This document shows, piece after piece, positions 8,195-22,594 of a stretch of DNA of 64,000 nt. The position numbers and the translations under genes are program-made. Source of the stretch: Metabacillus sp. KUDC1714 (lineage in GTDB: Bacteria > Bacillota > Bacilli > Bacillales > Bacillaceae). Location: NCBI RefSeq assembly GCF_014217835.1, contig NZ_CP055263.1, positions 1,625,001 to 1,689,000 of the forward strand. Direction: 5' to 3'. How positions within the stretch are numbered: the stretch's first letter is position 1; each line of letters opens with the position of its first letter. Under the pieces are notes generated by a model. It worked only from the letters and a program-made list of their open reading frames with translations. It had not been told where the DNA came from and did no database searches.

Positions 8195-9088
8195 TTACGA
8201 ATTTAGTGTGTTATTTGAAGCTTCAGGCTCGTTAGATTGTTCGCTTCCTTCAGTTTCTCCCTTTTGGGCATCTTTATCTGATTCTGGAGATTCCTCTGCA
8301 GACTTGTCATCTGCTTCAGCGTCTTCTTTTGGAGCTTCAGCATCTTCACTTGGAGCTTCTTCCTGTGTAGCTTCCTCTTGAGTTGCTTCTTCTTGAACTG
8401 GCTCTTCAATGGATGTTACCGGCTTATCCATATATGTTAACGGGTTAATCGCTGTACCATTTTGACGAATTTCGAAGTGTAAGTGATTACCATCTTCTTC
8501 ATTGTAAAGATTTTTACCAGCTTTACCAATTAACTCATTTTGTTCAACTTTATCACCAGCTTGTACATTTGCTTCAGCTAATGATTGATAAACTGTTACT
8601 ACATCGTTTTCATGCTCAATTTCAACAACATAGCCTAAAATTGGATCTTTCGTTGCTTTTGTTACTGTACCACTTAGTGATGCAACAACATCAAATTGTT
8701 TTTGATCCTCATTTGCAATGTCGATCCCTTTATTCATTCTATAAGAATTGTTATAGGATACTAGTGCCGCTTCTTGCTCTTCAGTTGAAGCGTTAGGATC
8801 ATAGAACTTTTTAACGACTGAAACTGCATCTGGATCTAAAGCAGGCATTTTAACGTTTTCTTTAAGTGCATTTACTTCTACTGCTTCAGGATCATTCATT
8901 GCGTTTTCTCCTTGATCAGGAGTTTGCAAATCCTCTGCTACATTGTTGCTAATGCTTTGATACCATAAAACCGCTGTAAGGATAACTGCAGCACTCATTA
9001 GGTAAATTGCCGGAAATACCCAACGTTTTCTAAAAAATTGTTGAAATTTTGTGTTTTGAGAAGTACGTTTCTTTTCTTCCTCTCTCAT
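8195..9088 (-). CDS. spoIIQ: Stage II sporulation protein SpoIIQ
   Basis: SpoIIQ is made in the forespore and docks with SpoIIIAH across the septal space during engulfment. The 297-residue protein has an N-terminal membrane anchor (about 22–42) and an M23/LytM domain (about 112–220). The first metal-ligand His of the LytM motif is replaced by Asn119 (N-K-G-I-D-I-A), while H-L-H-F-E at 202–206 is kept, so the domain should be inactive as a peptidase. The last 70 residues are an acidic, repetitive Glu/Ala/Ser tail with E-E-A-T-Q units. A sigma-F promoter is visible upstream. Confidence 0.96.
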   Translation of the reverse strand: MREEEKKRTSQNTKFQQFFRKRWVFPAIYLMSAAVILTAVLWYQSISNNVAEDLQTPDQGENAMNDPEAVEVNALKENVKMPALDPDAVSVVKKFYDPNASTEEQEAALVSYNNSYRMNKGIDIANEDQKQFDVVASLSGTVTKATKDPILGYVVEIEHENDVVTVYQSLAEANVQAGDKVEQNELIGKAGKNLYNEEDGNHLHFEIRQNGTAINPLTYMDKPVTSIEEPVQEEATQEEATQEEAPSEDAEAPKEDAEADDKSAEESPESDKDAQKGETEGSEQSNEPEASNNTLNS

Positions 9089-9108
9089 TCTATCATCACC
9101 TCAGCAAT

Positions 9109-9138
9109 CATTCTGATCAGATTCGCTGAATTATATAC
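9109..9138 (-). promoter_or_regulatory. Sigma-F promoter of spoIIQ
   Basis: On the minus strand GTATA (9138–9134) and GATCAGAATG (9118–9109) are separated by exactly 15 nt. The sigma-F consensus is GYATA-N15-GGNNANANTR, so nine of ten −10 positions fit (A for the second G). It ends 21 nt before the start codon, which fits forespore expression of spoIIQ. Confidence 0.75.
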
Positions 9139-9233
9139 ACATCTTTAAAAAAATTTTTTTAAATTTAGTATGTGCGTTGTTTATAATAATATGTACCGAT
9201 TAGAAAATTTTTTAAAATAAAGGAGTTTATCGC

Positions 9234-9605
9234 ATGAAAAAGCTGCTCATTACAATTCTTCCCCTTCTATATATGGTGCTAATTTGGATATTATCTAGTA
9301 ATCCAGCTGACGCGTTTGTTAAAACACCATTTTCCTTCGACACGCTATTGAAGGAATCCCTACACTTAATAGAATTTGCGATTCTTTATTGGCTGATTGC
9401 ATTCGCATTTATGGCACATAAAAAATGGAGTGAACGAGCAAGCTTGGTGGCAGCGATCATAGCAATCCTATATGGTCTAACAGATGAAATTCATCAATCG
9501 TTTGTTCCAGCTCGTTCAGCAACAGTGATTGATTTTGTGAAGGATACGATTGGGGTTACTATTTCCTATTTAATTGCGAAGCGAAAATTTTTCAGTGTGA
9601 AATAA
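9234..9605 (+). CDS. VanZ-like family membrane protein
   Basis: A 123-residue protein with about four transmembrane segments. The family signature Y-G-L-T-D-E-I-H-Q-S-F-V-P-x-R lies at about residues 81–95 and is followed by D-x-x-x-D-T-I-G. VanZ-like proteins are mostly uncharacterised; the founder contributes to teicoplanin resistance, but this cannot be assumed here. AAAGGAG precedes the ATG. It is divergent from spoIIQ, and a second, frameshifted VanZ-like gene lies on the other side of spoIIQ. It ends in a bidirectional terminator shared with spoIID. Confidence 0.88.
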   Translation: MKKLLITILPLLYMVLIWILSSNPADAFVKTPFSFDTLLKESLHLIEFAILYWLIAFAFMAHKKWSERASLVAAIIAILYGLTDEIHQSFVPARSATVIDFVKDTIGVTISYLIAKRKFFSVK

Positions 9606-9642
9606 TGATATTTATTATTAAGAAGGCTAACTCGCCGAACAA

Positions 9643-9690
9643 TAAAAGGCAGTCAAAATAGGTGAACTATTTTTGACTGCCTTTTTATTT
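9643..9690. terminator. Bidirectional terminator between the vanZ-like gene and spoIID
   Basis: A 15-bp stem (aaaaggcagtcaaaa paired with ttttgactgcctttt) carries A-rich and T-rich flanks, so it can end transcripts from both convergent genes. Confidence 0.92.
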
Positions 9691-10708
9691 ATTTTTTTAC
9701 AGTATATTTCGTTAAAAATGGCTCTGCTGCAGAAATTTTTGCTCCTTGATAATAGTAGGATACAATATCATTATAATTTTTACCTTCCTCAGCCATAAAG
9801 TTTGCACCATATTGACTCATTCCAACTCCATGTCCAAAGCCCTTTGTTTCAATTACAACCGAATCACCTTTCATCTCCCATGTGAAATCAGATGATTTTA
9901 ATTCAAGCTTTTCTCTCACGTCTCGACCGCTAAACTCTTTGCCACCAACCTCAACTGTTGCTACACGCTTTCCAGGTGTCAGTGCGGTTATCTTTCCAAC
10001 AGATCCATTATTATCTATATTAACTCCCAATTTGTTTTCAAATTCTTTAATGGAAATAACCTTTTGATCGTAGAACTTTGGTGAATCCTCATCCCACGTA
10101 CTTTCAACACTTTTTAAATAAGGAATAGCTTCTGTCCAATAGGCTTCAGAATTTTCCGTGTACCCATTGCTAGTTGAAAAGAATAGGGCATCGATTGGTT
10201 GATTTTCATATGTAAGAACTTTACCCTGCGTTGCGGCAACGGCTTCTGTTATTCTCTCCAATTTCCATGCATAGTCATCTCCCCATTGACTTTCTAACTC
10301 TTGAGGATTTTTATATACTTGGTGCATTTGGGTATCTGTTACGATAGATCCTTCTGGTGCGCTTAAGGTTTGATCATTCATCATCTGCTTTGTAATATAT
10401 GTTCTTGCCGCTAAAGCTTGAGCCTTCAATGCTTCTGATTCAAACTCTGCTGGCATTTCAGAAGCCACTACCCCAATGACATACTCTTCTAACGGGATAT
10501 TTTCAATTTTCTTTGTTTGGCTTCTATAAACAGGAACTGCAACAGGGGATTCAGCCAATACCGGTGCATCACTTTTAGCAACAGAAAGCTCTTCACCTAA
10601 TTTCCCTTTGGATTGATCCATAAACGGAGTCACTAGTAGAGTTGGAATAAGGAGAATAATAATGAATAATGCGCCAAATGCAAAGAGAACTGGTTTCATT
10701 GATTTCAT
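9689..10708 (-). CDS. spoIID: Stage II sporulation protein SpoIID
   Basis: SpoIID is the mother-cell lytic transglycosylase that, with SpoIIM and SpoIIP, thins septal peptidoglycan for engulfment. The 339-residue protein has an N-terminal membrane anchor (about 5–27). The SpoIID domain starts near residue 74 (E-E-Y-V-I-G-V-V-A-S-E-M-P); the Glu in this motif is the family's catalytic residue. The domain ends with the G-H-G-V-G-M-S-Q-Y-G-A motif. The neighbour on the upstream side is murAA, as in B. subtilis. A sigma-E-like promoter is visible upstream. An alternative start three codons in is possible. Confidence 0.96.
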   Translation of the reverse strand: MKSMKPVLFAFGALFIIILLIPTLLVTPFMDQSKGKLGEELSVAKSDAPVLAESPVAVPVYRSQTKKIENIPLEEYVIGVVASEMPAEFESEALKAQALAARTYITKQMMNDQTLSAPEGSIVTDTQMHQVYKNPQELESQWGDDYAWKLERITEAVAATQGKVLTYENQPIDALFFSTSNGYTENSEAYWTEAIPYLKSVESTWDEDSPKFYDQKVISIKEFENKLGVNIDNNGSVGKITALTPGKRVATVEVGGKEFSGRDVREKLELKSSDFTWEMKGDSVVIETKGFGHGVGMSQYGANFMAEEGKNYNDIVSYYYQGAKISAAEPFLTKYTVKK

Positions 10709-10764
10709 GTTTTAAGGCCTCCAATAAGATTTAGGTTGAGTTGATGAGTGTTTATCTATAGTTC

Positions 10765-10793
10765 ATCTTATGGGCTCGGACAAGCAATTATGA
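10765..10793 (-). promoter_or_regulatory. Probable sigma-E promoter of spoIID
   Basis: On the minus strand TCATAAT (10793–10787) and CATAAGAT (10772–10765) are 14 nt apart. They resemble the sigma-E −35 (ATATT core) and −10 (CATACANT). Position and gene identity support the call; the match itself is partial. Confidence 0.5.
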
Positions 10794-10969
10794 CAGGAAA
10801 AAACTTGGACAGCACATTATTTTCCGGTGGATGGACAGGGGTGTGGGTATGGCACTTTTTTAGTGGTTAGATTGGAATTTTAGCATTGTGGAGATTTCTT
10901 TTTGATTTGTGATTTATGTGGCCTTTTGGGTATGGTTTTTATAGTAAAGATTAGGATAGACTCGAGAGG

Positions 10970-11100
10970 CTTCGTCAAAACATGAGCTTGTTGCGTCTTT
11001 TTGACACTATGTTTAAGTCAATTCGGTACTTTGTTGCGTCACATCACTCTATTATTGCGTCAATTCAATTCTTCATCGCCTCTTTTAACCTTATATCGCC
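10970..11100. repeat. 21-bp-period word array A (word TTGCGTC)
   Basis: The word TTGCGTC(A) or a variant recurs on the plus strand at 10970 (cttcgtc), 10991, 11013 (ttaagtc), 11034, 11055, then as tcatcgcc near 11073 and tatcgccc near 11094. Steps are 21, 22, 21, 21 and about 20. The sequence between the words is unrelated. The array lies about 100 nt beyond the murAA terminator on the minus strand. The rest of the gene-free stretch 10794–11200 shows nothing else. Confidence 0.75.
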
Positions 11101-11200
11101 CTCCCTCCAAATATCTCAACTTTTTCACATATTCATGTATAAACTCCAACTAATATAGGTATTCTAGTAAAGTCGTGAAAAGAACGTTTCCTAAAGACAA

Positions 11201-11243
11201 AATTAAAAGAAGCAGGTTTCCATTTAAGGCTCCTGCTTCTTTT
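11201..11243 (-). terminator. murAA terminator
   Basis: On the minus strand a 12-bp stem (AAAAGAAGCAGG with CCTGCTTCTTTT) is followed by AATTTTG. It lies 15 nt beyond the murAA stop codon. Confidence 0.9.
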
Positions 11244-11257
11244 ATGAAGGCATATAA

Positions 11258-12559
11258 TTAGTCTGATACAGCTGCTTGCTGATCAGATGTTGTTTGAATT
11301 TCTTCTTTCACACGTTCGATGTCAGCACCGATTGACGCAAGTTTCGTGTGGAAGTCTACATAACCTCTGTCTAGATGTTTAAGCTCTGTTACACGTGTAT
11401 GACCTTCAGCACATAGGCCTGCAAGGATAAGTGCTGCACCTGCACGTAAGTCTGTAGCTGCAACTTCTGCTCCTTGTAATCCCACAGGACCATTGATGAT
11501 GACAGAACGTCCTTCGATTTTAATATCTCCATTCATGCGACGGAATTCTTCAACATGCATGAAACGATTTTCAAAAACTGTTTCAGTAATCATACTAGTG
11601 CCTTTTGCTTGAAGAAGTAGTGCCATCATTTGCGATTGCATATCTGTTGGGAATCCAGGATGTGGCATTGTTTTGATGTCGATTGGTTTTAAATTTTCAG
11701 GTCCAATTACTCGGAGACCATCTTCTTCTTCTACAATTTTAACGCCCATCTCTTCCATTTTAGCAACAAGAGATGTTAGATGTTCAGGCACAGCTCCTCG
11801 AACTAGTACATTTCCTCCAGTAATAGCAGCAGCAACCATAAATGTTCCTGCTTCAATACGGTCAGGAATAATTGTATGGTGTGCACCTTTTAAATATGCA
11901 ACACCTTCAATACGGATTGTCCCTGTACCTGCACCGCGAATGATCCCACCCATTGCATTGATGTAATTCGCTAGGTCTACAATTTCAGGTTCTTTAGCAC
12001 AGTTTTCAATTACTGTTGTTCCTTCTGCAAGAGCAGCAGCCATAATGATGTTTTCAGTAGCTCCAACACTTGGGAAGTCAAGATAAATACGAGCACCTTT
12101 AAGTCTTCCGTTAACTTCTGCTTCTATAAATCCGTTTCCTACTTTAATCGTTGCTCCCATTGCTTCAAAACCTTTTAAATGCTGATCAATTGGTCTTGAA
12201 CCAATTGCACATCCACCAGGTAACGCAACACGTGCACGACCATTACGAGCCAATAGTGCTCCCATTACTAATACTGAGGCACGCATTTTTCTTACATATT
12301 CAAATGGTGCTTCTGTTGTAAGCTCCTTTGATGCATCTACAATCACTTGATTATTTTCAAAATGGACATCTGCGCCTAAATATCGCAGAACTTCATTAAT
12401 TGTATACACATCGGAGAGCGTAGGTACGTCACTGATGATACTTTTTTCTTCACTAGCTAACAAAGATGCAGCGATAACTGGTAAAACGGCGTTTTTTGCT
12501 CCTTCAACTTTCACGGTACCGTTTAACTTTCGACCGCCGCGGACGATGATTTTTTCCAA
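11258..12559 (-). CDS. murAA: UDP-N-acetylglucosamine 1-carboxyvinyltransferase MurAA
   Basis: MurA transfers enolpyruvate from PEP to UDP-GlcNAc, the first committed step of peptidoglycan synthesis. The 433-residue protein has the EPSP-synthase fold. The PEP-binding catalytic Cys117 lies in [11 protein letters not shown], the residue alkylated by fosfomycin in this family. It lies between spoIID and ywmB, the position of the essential murAA copy in B. subtilis. A second paralogue (murAB) lies at 49.9 kb. The C-terminal tail of about 15 residues (Q-T-T-S-D-Q-Q-A) is low in complexity. Confidence 0.97.
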   Translation of the reverse strand: MEKIIVRGGRKLNGTVKVEGAKNAVLPVIAASLLASEEKSIISDVPTLSDVYTINEVLRYLGADVHFENNQVIVDASKELTTEAPFEYVRKMRASVLVMGALLARNGRARVALPGGCAIGSRPIDQHLKGFEAMGATIKVGNGFIEAEVNGRLKGARIYLDFPSVGATENIIMAAALAEGTTVIENCAKEPEIVDLANYINAMGGIIRGAGTGTIRIEGVAYLKGAHHTIIPDRIEAGTFMVAAAITGGNVLVRGAVPEHLTSLVAKMEEMGVKIVEEEDGLRVIGPENLKPIDIKTMPHPGFPTDMQSQMMALLLQAKGTSMITETVFENRFMHVEEFRRMNGDIKIEGRSVIINGPVGLQGAEVAATDLRAGAALILAGLCAEGHTRVTELKHLDRGYVDFHTKLASIGADIERVKEEIQTTSDQQAAVSD

Positions 12560-12591
12560 AGTATTCCCCTCCGCGTCCCAATTTCTCTATA

Positions 12592-13323
12592 TTAATATTC
12601 AGACGTAATGATTGGTGTTCCTATTACAAGTGTAGTATTATTGCCCATTCCGTCCGTTCTCATTGCAATTTGAATGTTCATTTCATCGTTGTTTGTTGGA
12701 ATAAAGTCTTCCCATAATGAGGTTTTTCCTGATACAGAAATAAAATCTGGTTCCTGAAGTTTTTCAACAGGACTAGCATCAAATTCCTTTAATACTTCAA
12801 TTGACTTTTCGTACAAACTAACTTTCATCTTATCATCAAGCATTCCTTCTACACAAGCAAAAGTTGTAACATTTTCGTGAAATATGTCGAATGACTGGTT
12901 GGTAAAATATTCATTCATTTTGTTCCAGTTTGTTTGCTTACCTTCACCCATTACCTCATAGAGGATATACGATTGTGATTGATTGTTTGTGAGGGTGGTT
13001 ACTAGTTGAAGCTTCTCAATTATGTTTTTCTTTTCATTCACATAAACACCGATCGCTTTAGATACTTCATTGTCTTGCTCATACGCCCAATTATATTGAC
13101 GATGCTGGTCTACAAATTGTTTCACTTCTTTAATTGACTTTTTATCGACAATCTTTTTGGAATACAAGGACCACTTATCAATTTGTACGTCTTGGTTAAG
13201 CATCACTTCAGCAATACGTGAAATCTTTGCCTCATTTCCTTCTGCTCCTATATGATTAGTCACCAATGTAAACACAATAAACATTGTTGTAAAAGCCACA
13301 ATTGCTATCTCTTTTTTTCTCAT
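12592..13323 (-). CDS. ywmB: YwmB family secreted protein
   Basis: YwmB is a conserved Bacillus protein of unknown function with a TATA-box-binding-protein-like fold. An N-terminal membrane segment or signal peptide (about residues 5–24 of the chosen start) precedes an otherwise soluble domain, so it should act outside the membrane. A frame opens 3 codons earlier with GTG codons inside the ribosome binding site; I chose the ATG at 13323, 10 nt after AGAGGA, giving 243 residues. It lies 32 nt upstream of murAA and is probably co-transcribed with it. Identity rests on length, topology and the ywzB–ywmB–murAA order. Confidence 0.85.
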   Translation of the reverse strand: MRKKEIAIVAFTTMFIVFTLVTNHIGAEGNEAKISRIAEVMLNQDVQIDKWSLYSKKIVDKKSIKEVKQFVDQHRQYNWAYEQDNEVSKAIGVYVNEKKNIIEKLQLVTTLTNNQSQSYILYEVMGEGKQTNWNKMNEYFTNQSFDIFHENVTTFACVEGMLDDKMKVSLYEKSIEVLKEFDASPVEKLQEPDFISVSGKTSLWEDFIPTNNDEMNIQIAMRTDGMGNNTTLVIGTPIITSEY

Positions 13324-13569
13324 CACGGTCACTTCCTCTCCTTAGTAACATTGTTACCGGATTAGAAGTAGACATACGTGGAAATAGTCGTCAATATTAG
13401 ACAAACCTTAGCCACGGAATAAGAAAAATTGTTTATCGTATGCAACACTTTTTTAGATTCTCACTGTTATACGCAATAGGGGTTGTATGTAGCATTCATA
13501 CCCCGATCAAAATGCCTATAAACACTAATAGGAAAAGCTTTGTAACTGTGTTTCAATTAATTGCCTTGA

Positions 13570-13800
13570 TTAAAATAACATAGGCAATGCTTGAGCCCAT
13601 AACAAGTAATCAAGGAAAAAATTACTAACCATAGATCCTATTGCAATTGTTAATAGTATTAAAAGTGCTCTTGCTTGTATTACTTTGCCCGTTTTTATCC
13701 ATTTCTCGATGTTCAATGCTTGTAAAGACCACCAGGTTATAACCATAAAGCCAAGATTTACAAGCATACTTATTAAAGCCATTTGGCCATAGTCGGGCAT
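13570..13800 (-). CDS. ywzB: DUF1146 membrane protein YwzB
   Basis: A 76-residue protein with two transmembrane segments (about 8–27 and 45–65) separated by a short basic loop (K-W-I-K-T-G-K). Length, topology and its place between the atp operon and ywmB match YwzB of B. subtilis, whose function is unknown. A frame opens at 13842, but GGAGGG lies 8 nt before the ATG at 13800, so I use that start. Confidence 0.85.
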   Translation of the reverse strand: MPDYGQMALISMLVNLGFMVITWWSLQALNIEKWIKTGKVIQARALLILLTIAIGSMVSNFFLDYLLWAQALPMLF

Positions 13801-14204
13801 TCTTTCATCCCTCCATTTTACGATCATAAAGACACAAAGCAACTTAAATCATACCTCATTTTTTCAAAAAAACAAGCTTATATTTACCTATAAATAAGGG
13901 AAAAACAACCACTATAACCATTTTTATCCTCGGTATATACCCTTGAACATTATATATAAAAAATGGTGTTACATGATTGATTTTTAGCTTTAACAAAAAT
14001 TTAATGTATTTAGGTTATAATTTACAGTTCATGCTTTAAACTACATTTTGTTACTACTCAATTCTACTATGGTCTGACCTCCAATAAATTCCTTAATTAT
14101 GAATAAATTGTTACAGAATTATTGGCCAACATTCTATGTTATACTTTGCGGGTATAACATTATTGCTTCCTAATCAAGGACACGCAAATAGAAAGGATGA
14201 GAAA
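13801..14204. other. Divergent promoter region between ywzB and a plus-strand gene
   Basis: A strongly AT-rich stretch holds the start signals of both genes. A TATAAT hexamer on the plus strand near 14015 could serve the plus-strand gene, but its −35 spacing is poor. No repeat or RNA motif was recognised. Confidence 0.4.
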
Positions 14205-14702
14205 ATGGAGCCAATATTTGATAGTCCACGAGATGTGTTTTTCGAGTATGCAGATCAATTACCATTTTTTGATAACCTTTACGCTGCTCAAACACACTAT
14301 TATCAGCAACGGAAGGAACAGCTTTTGCTTTTAGTAGAAATATGTAGAGAAGTTAACCTTTCCCTTGATTATTCACCAAAAAGCCTAATCTACCTTGAGG
14401 AATTATACTTTCATTTTTTTCAAAAGAATAGATTCTATGACTTTCAAATAAGCATCGAAGAGTTTGAGCAATTGACTAGTGTTTATTTGTGTGAAATAGT
14501 AATCCAAAAAAATAGTGATAAAGCGGAATGGTTTGTGGAGGAATATTCTCATGTTGATCATAAATACACAATGGGTATTCGCTATGGTCGATATCATTTA
14601 CACTTTCAGAATTTATTCCCTCACCATTATTTATCAAATAAGGATGCTAGTGGTCAGACGTTCTACAAGCGATTCTTAAGGATGAATAAGCACTGTAAGT
14701 AA
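14205..14702 (+). CDS. Uncharacterised protein next to ywzB
   Basis: I do not recognise this 165-residue protein. The frame is open from 14136, but GAAAGGA sits 7 nt before the ATG at 14205 and gives a soluble start (M-E-P-I-F-D-S-P). The protein is rich in aromatic residues (Phe, Tyr, His), has no membrane segment and ends with a basic tail (Y-K-R-F-L-R-M-N-K-H). It is the only plus-strand gene between 9.6 and 39 kb. B. subtilis has a short gene, ywmA, in this neighbourhood, but I cannot confirm homology. Confidence 0.65.
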   Translation: MEPIFDSPRDVFFEYADQLPFFDNLYAAQTHYYQQRKEQLLLLVEICREVNLSLDYSPKSLIYLEELYFHFFQKNRFYDFQISIEEFEQLTSVYLCEIVIQKNSDKAEWFVEEYSHVDHKYTMGIRYGRYHLHFQNLFPHHYLSNKDASGQTFYKRFLRMNKHCK

Positions 14703-14904
14703 GTAGAGATGAGGCAGAACTCTAAAATCGATTTCTGACGTATTTAGAGAGGCCTGCTCATATCTGAATAATGTGTTGGACATATCCCAATTACAAATAT
14801 GTGTATGTACCTTGATCATCACAGATAAGTAATAGATTGCTTATCAAAATGTGCACTTTACCTATTTGAAGCCGTGTGCAATTTTATTAATAACATTATC
14901 TAAT

Positions 14905-14947
14905 AAAAAAGGATGGTCGTAGAGCAAAACTCTATGACCATCCTTTT
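14905..14947 (-). terminator. Terminator of the atp operon
   Basis: On the minus strand a long stem (AAAAGGATGGTC continued through TAGAG, one mismatch) with a short loop is followed by TTTTTTATTAG. It begins 6 nt beyond the atpC stop codon. Confidence 0.95.
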
Positions 14948-14953
14948 CATTAT

Positions 14954-15361
<408 letters not shown>

Positions 15362-15374
15362 CTAGGTCCCAAAA

Positions 15375-16940
<1,566 letters not shown>

Positions 16941-16975
16941 TTACGAAATTTACTTTCTATAACGAATTAGTTAAT

Positions 16976-17839
<864 letters not shown>

Positions 17840-17930
17840 TCACCACCTTTATTTAAAAATCAGCAAATTTGATTATAACGTGCTAAGTGAAAGCTCAGAG
17901 AGCCTTCACCGCAGCAAAATTCTTATATAA

Positions 17931-20527
<2,597 letters not shown>

Positions 20528-20731
20528 TCACTCCCTTCAAGAGTTCCATGATGGGTTGATAGTGTTCGGCTTCCGATGAACTACTCGTTCCTAAGAAACC
20601 CTTCTATTCTGTATAAAGTTTAAAAGGTAAACTATTACTGTTAATCAAAAGTTTACGTATCTGTGCATAAAGGAAAGGCGAAGGTTCGCTTTGAATGATC
20701 TTCGCCATATTAATACTTTTTACTTATCGAA

Positions 20732-20959
<228 letters not shown>

Positions 20960-21020
20960 TTAAATGTATGAAAAGTAGTATTTCTTTTGTTTTAGTTCAA
21001 TAAGTATGAACATATATTGA

Positions 21021-21776
<756 letters not shown>

Positions 21777-22145
21777 CTAAGCGCGTGAATGTTGAATTGC
21801 ATAATCTATCATAATAACGATATACATCGTCATTAATCCAATAATGATACTAACTAGATCGAAATAGTCAGGAAACTTAATAGCAAAGAAGACTGCAACA
21901 CCAGCTGCTGCCATTCGCGATGTTGTTCCTAACGATCCCGCTTTTCTTCCTTCTTCAATGGCGCGATCAAACTGATTATGTTTTCTCACCATGATCCACA
22001 AATTATACAGAGTAATGCAAGTTCCTAGGATTAACCCTAGAAAAACAGACTGATATTCCGTAAAACCCCACCCAATTACATAGAGGGCTAGTAGATAAAA
22101 TATGTACTTTCGATATCTGCGAAACATCAGATGCATATCAAACAT
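21777..22145 (-). CDS. atpI: ATP synthase assembly protein AtpI
   Basis: AtpI helps assemble the c ring in several bacteria and is usually dispensable. The 122-residue protein has four transmembrane segments and a basic middle loop (V-R-K-H-N-Q-F-D-R). AGGAGA lies 11 nt before the ATG at 22145; internal ATGs at codons 4 and 7 are other possible starts. It lies directly upstream of atpB. Confidence 0.9.
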   Translation of the reverse strand: MFDMHLMFRRYRKYIFYLLALYVIGWGFTEYQSVFLGLILGTCITLYNLWIMVRKHNQFDRAIEEGRKAGSLGTTSRMAAAGVAVFFAIKFPDYFDLVSIIIGLMTMYIVIMIDYAIQHSRA

Positions 22146-22152
22146 GAAATGT

Positions 22153-22374
22153 TTATTCTCCTAAAGAATAGTAGTGGATCAATCTAAGCATGGCGTAAAC
22201 TCCAAAAGCTAGTCCAAGCAGAAGGCCGACGATCAAAAAAAGCGGTTCTATTTTAAAGTAATTGTCAATCCATTTTCCTCCAAAAATACCAATCAAGACT
22301 GAACCTACTAATTGGGAAAGGATTGCTGACATGAGGCCCATCGCATGGAGCGGATGGCGTTGTTTTTGACGCAT
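22153..22374 (-). CDS. AtpZ/AtpI family small membrane protein
   Basis: A 73-residue protein with two transmembrane segments (about 14–34 and 42–64) and the G-G-K-W-I-D linker typical of the AtpZ/AtpI family (PF09527). In alkaliphilic Bacillus, AtpZ together with AtpI has been linked to magnesium or calcium uptake in support of the ATP synthase; whether that holds here is unknown. It is the first gene of the atp operon and ends 7 nt before the atpI start. Confidence 0.85.
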   Translation of the reverse strand: MRQKQRHPLHAMGLMSAILSQLVGSVLIGIFGGKWIDNYFKIEPLFLIVGLLLGLAFGVYAMLRLIHYYSLGE

Positions 22375-22469
22375 TTTATAAATCCTCGCTACTAGATTTA
22401 TAACGGATTTAGAGGTTAAAAGCTGGGTTTTTTATTGACATTGTAAACCTTATCATTATACCCTCGTTT

Positions 22470-22498
22470 AGCATACAATAGCATATATGTGATGTCAA
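22470..22498 (-). promoter_or_regulatory. Sigma-A promoter of the atp operon
   Basis: On the minus strand TTGACA (22498–22493) and TATGCT (22475–22470) are 17 nt apart, about 100 nt upstream of the first gene. A TATAAT hexamer lies slightly downstream, but without a good −35. Confidence 0.7.
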
Positions 22499-22594
22499 TC
22501 TGTTTAAAGTTAAAATATTCACAAACTATTTGAAACATCACAAATCGTTCACATTTCAACCCATCTCCCCCTTGACATTGTTAAGTGTAATGAA

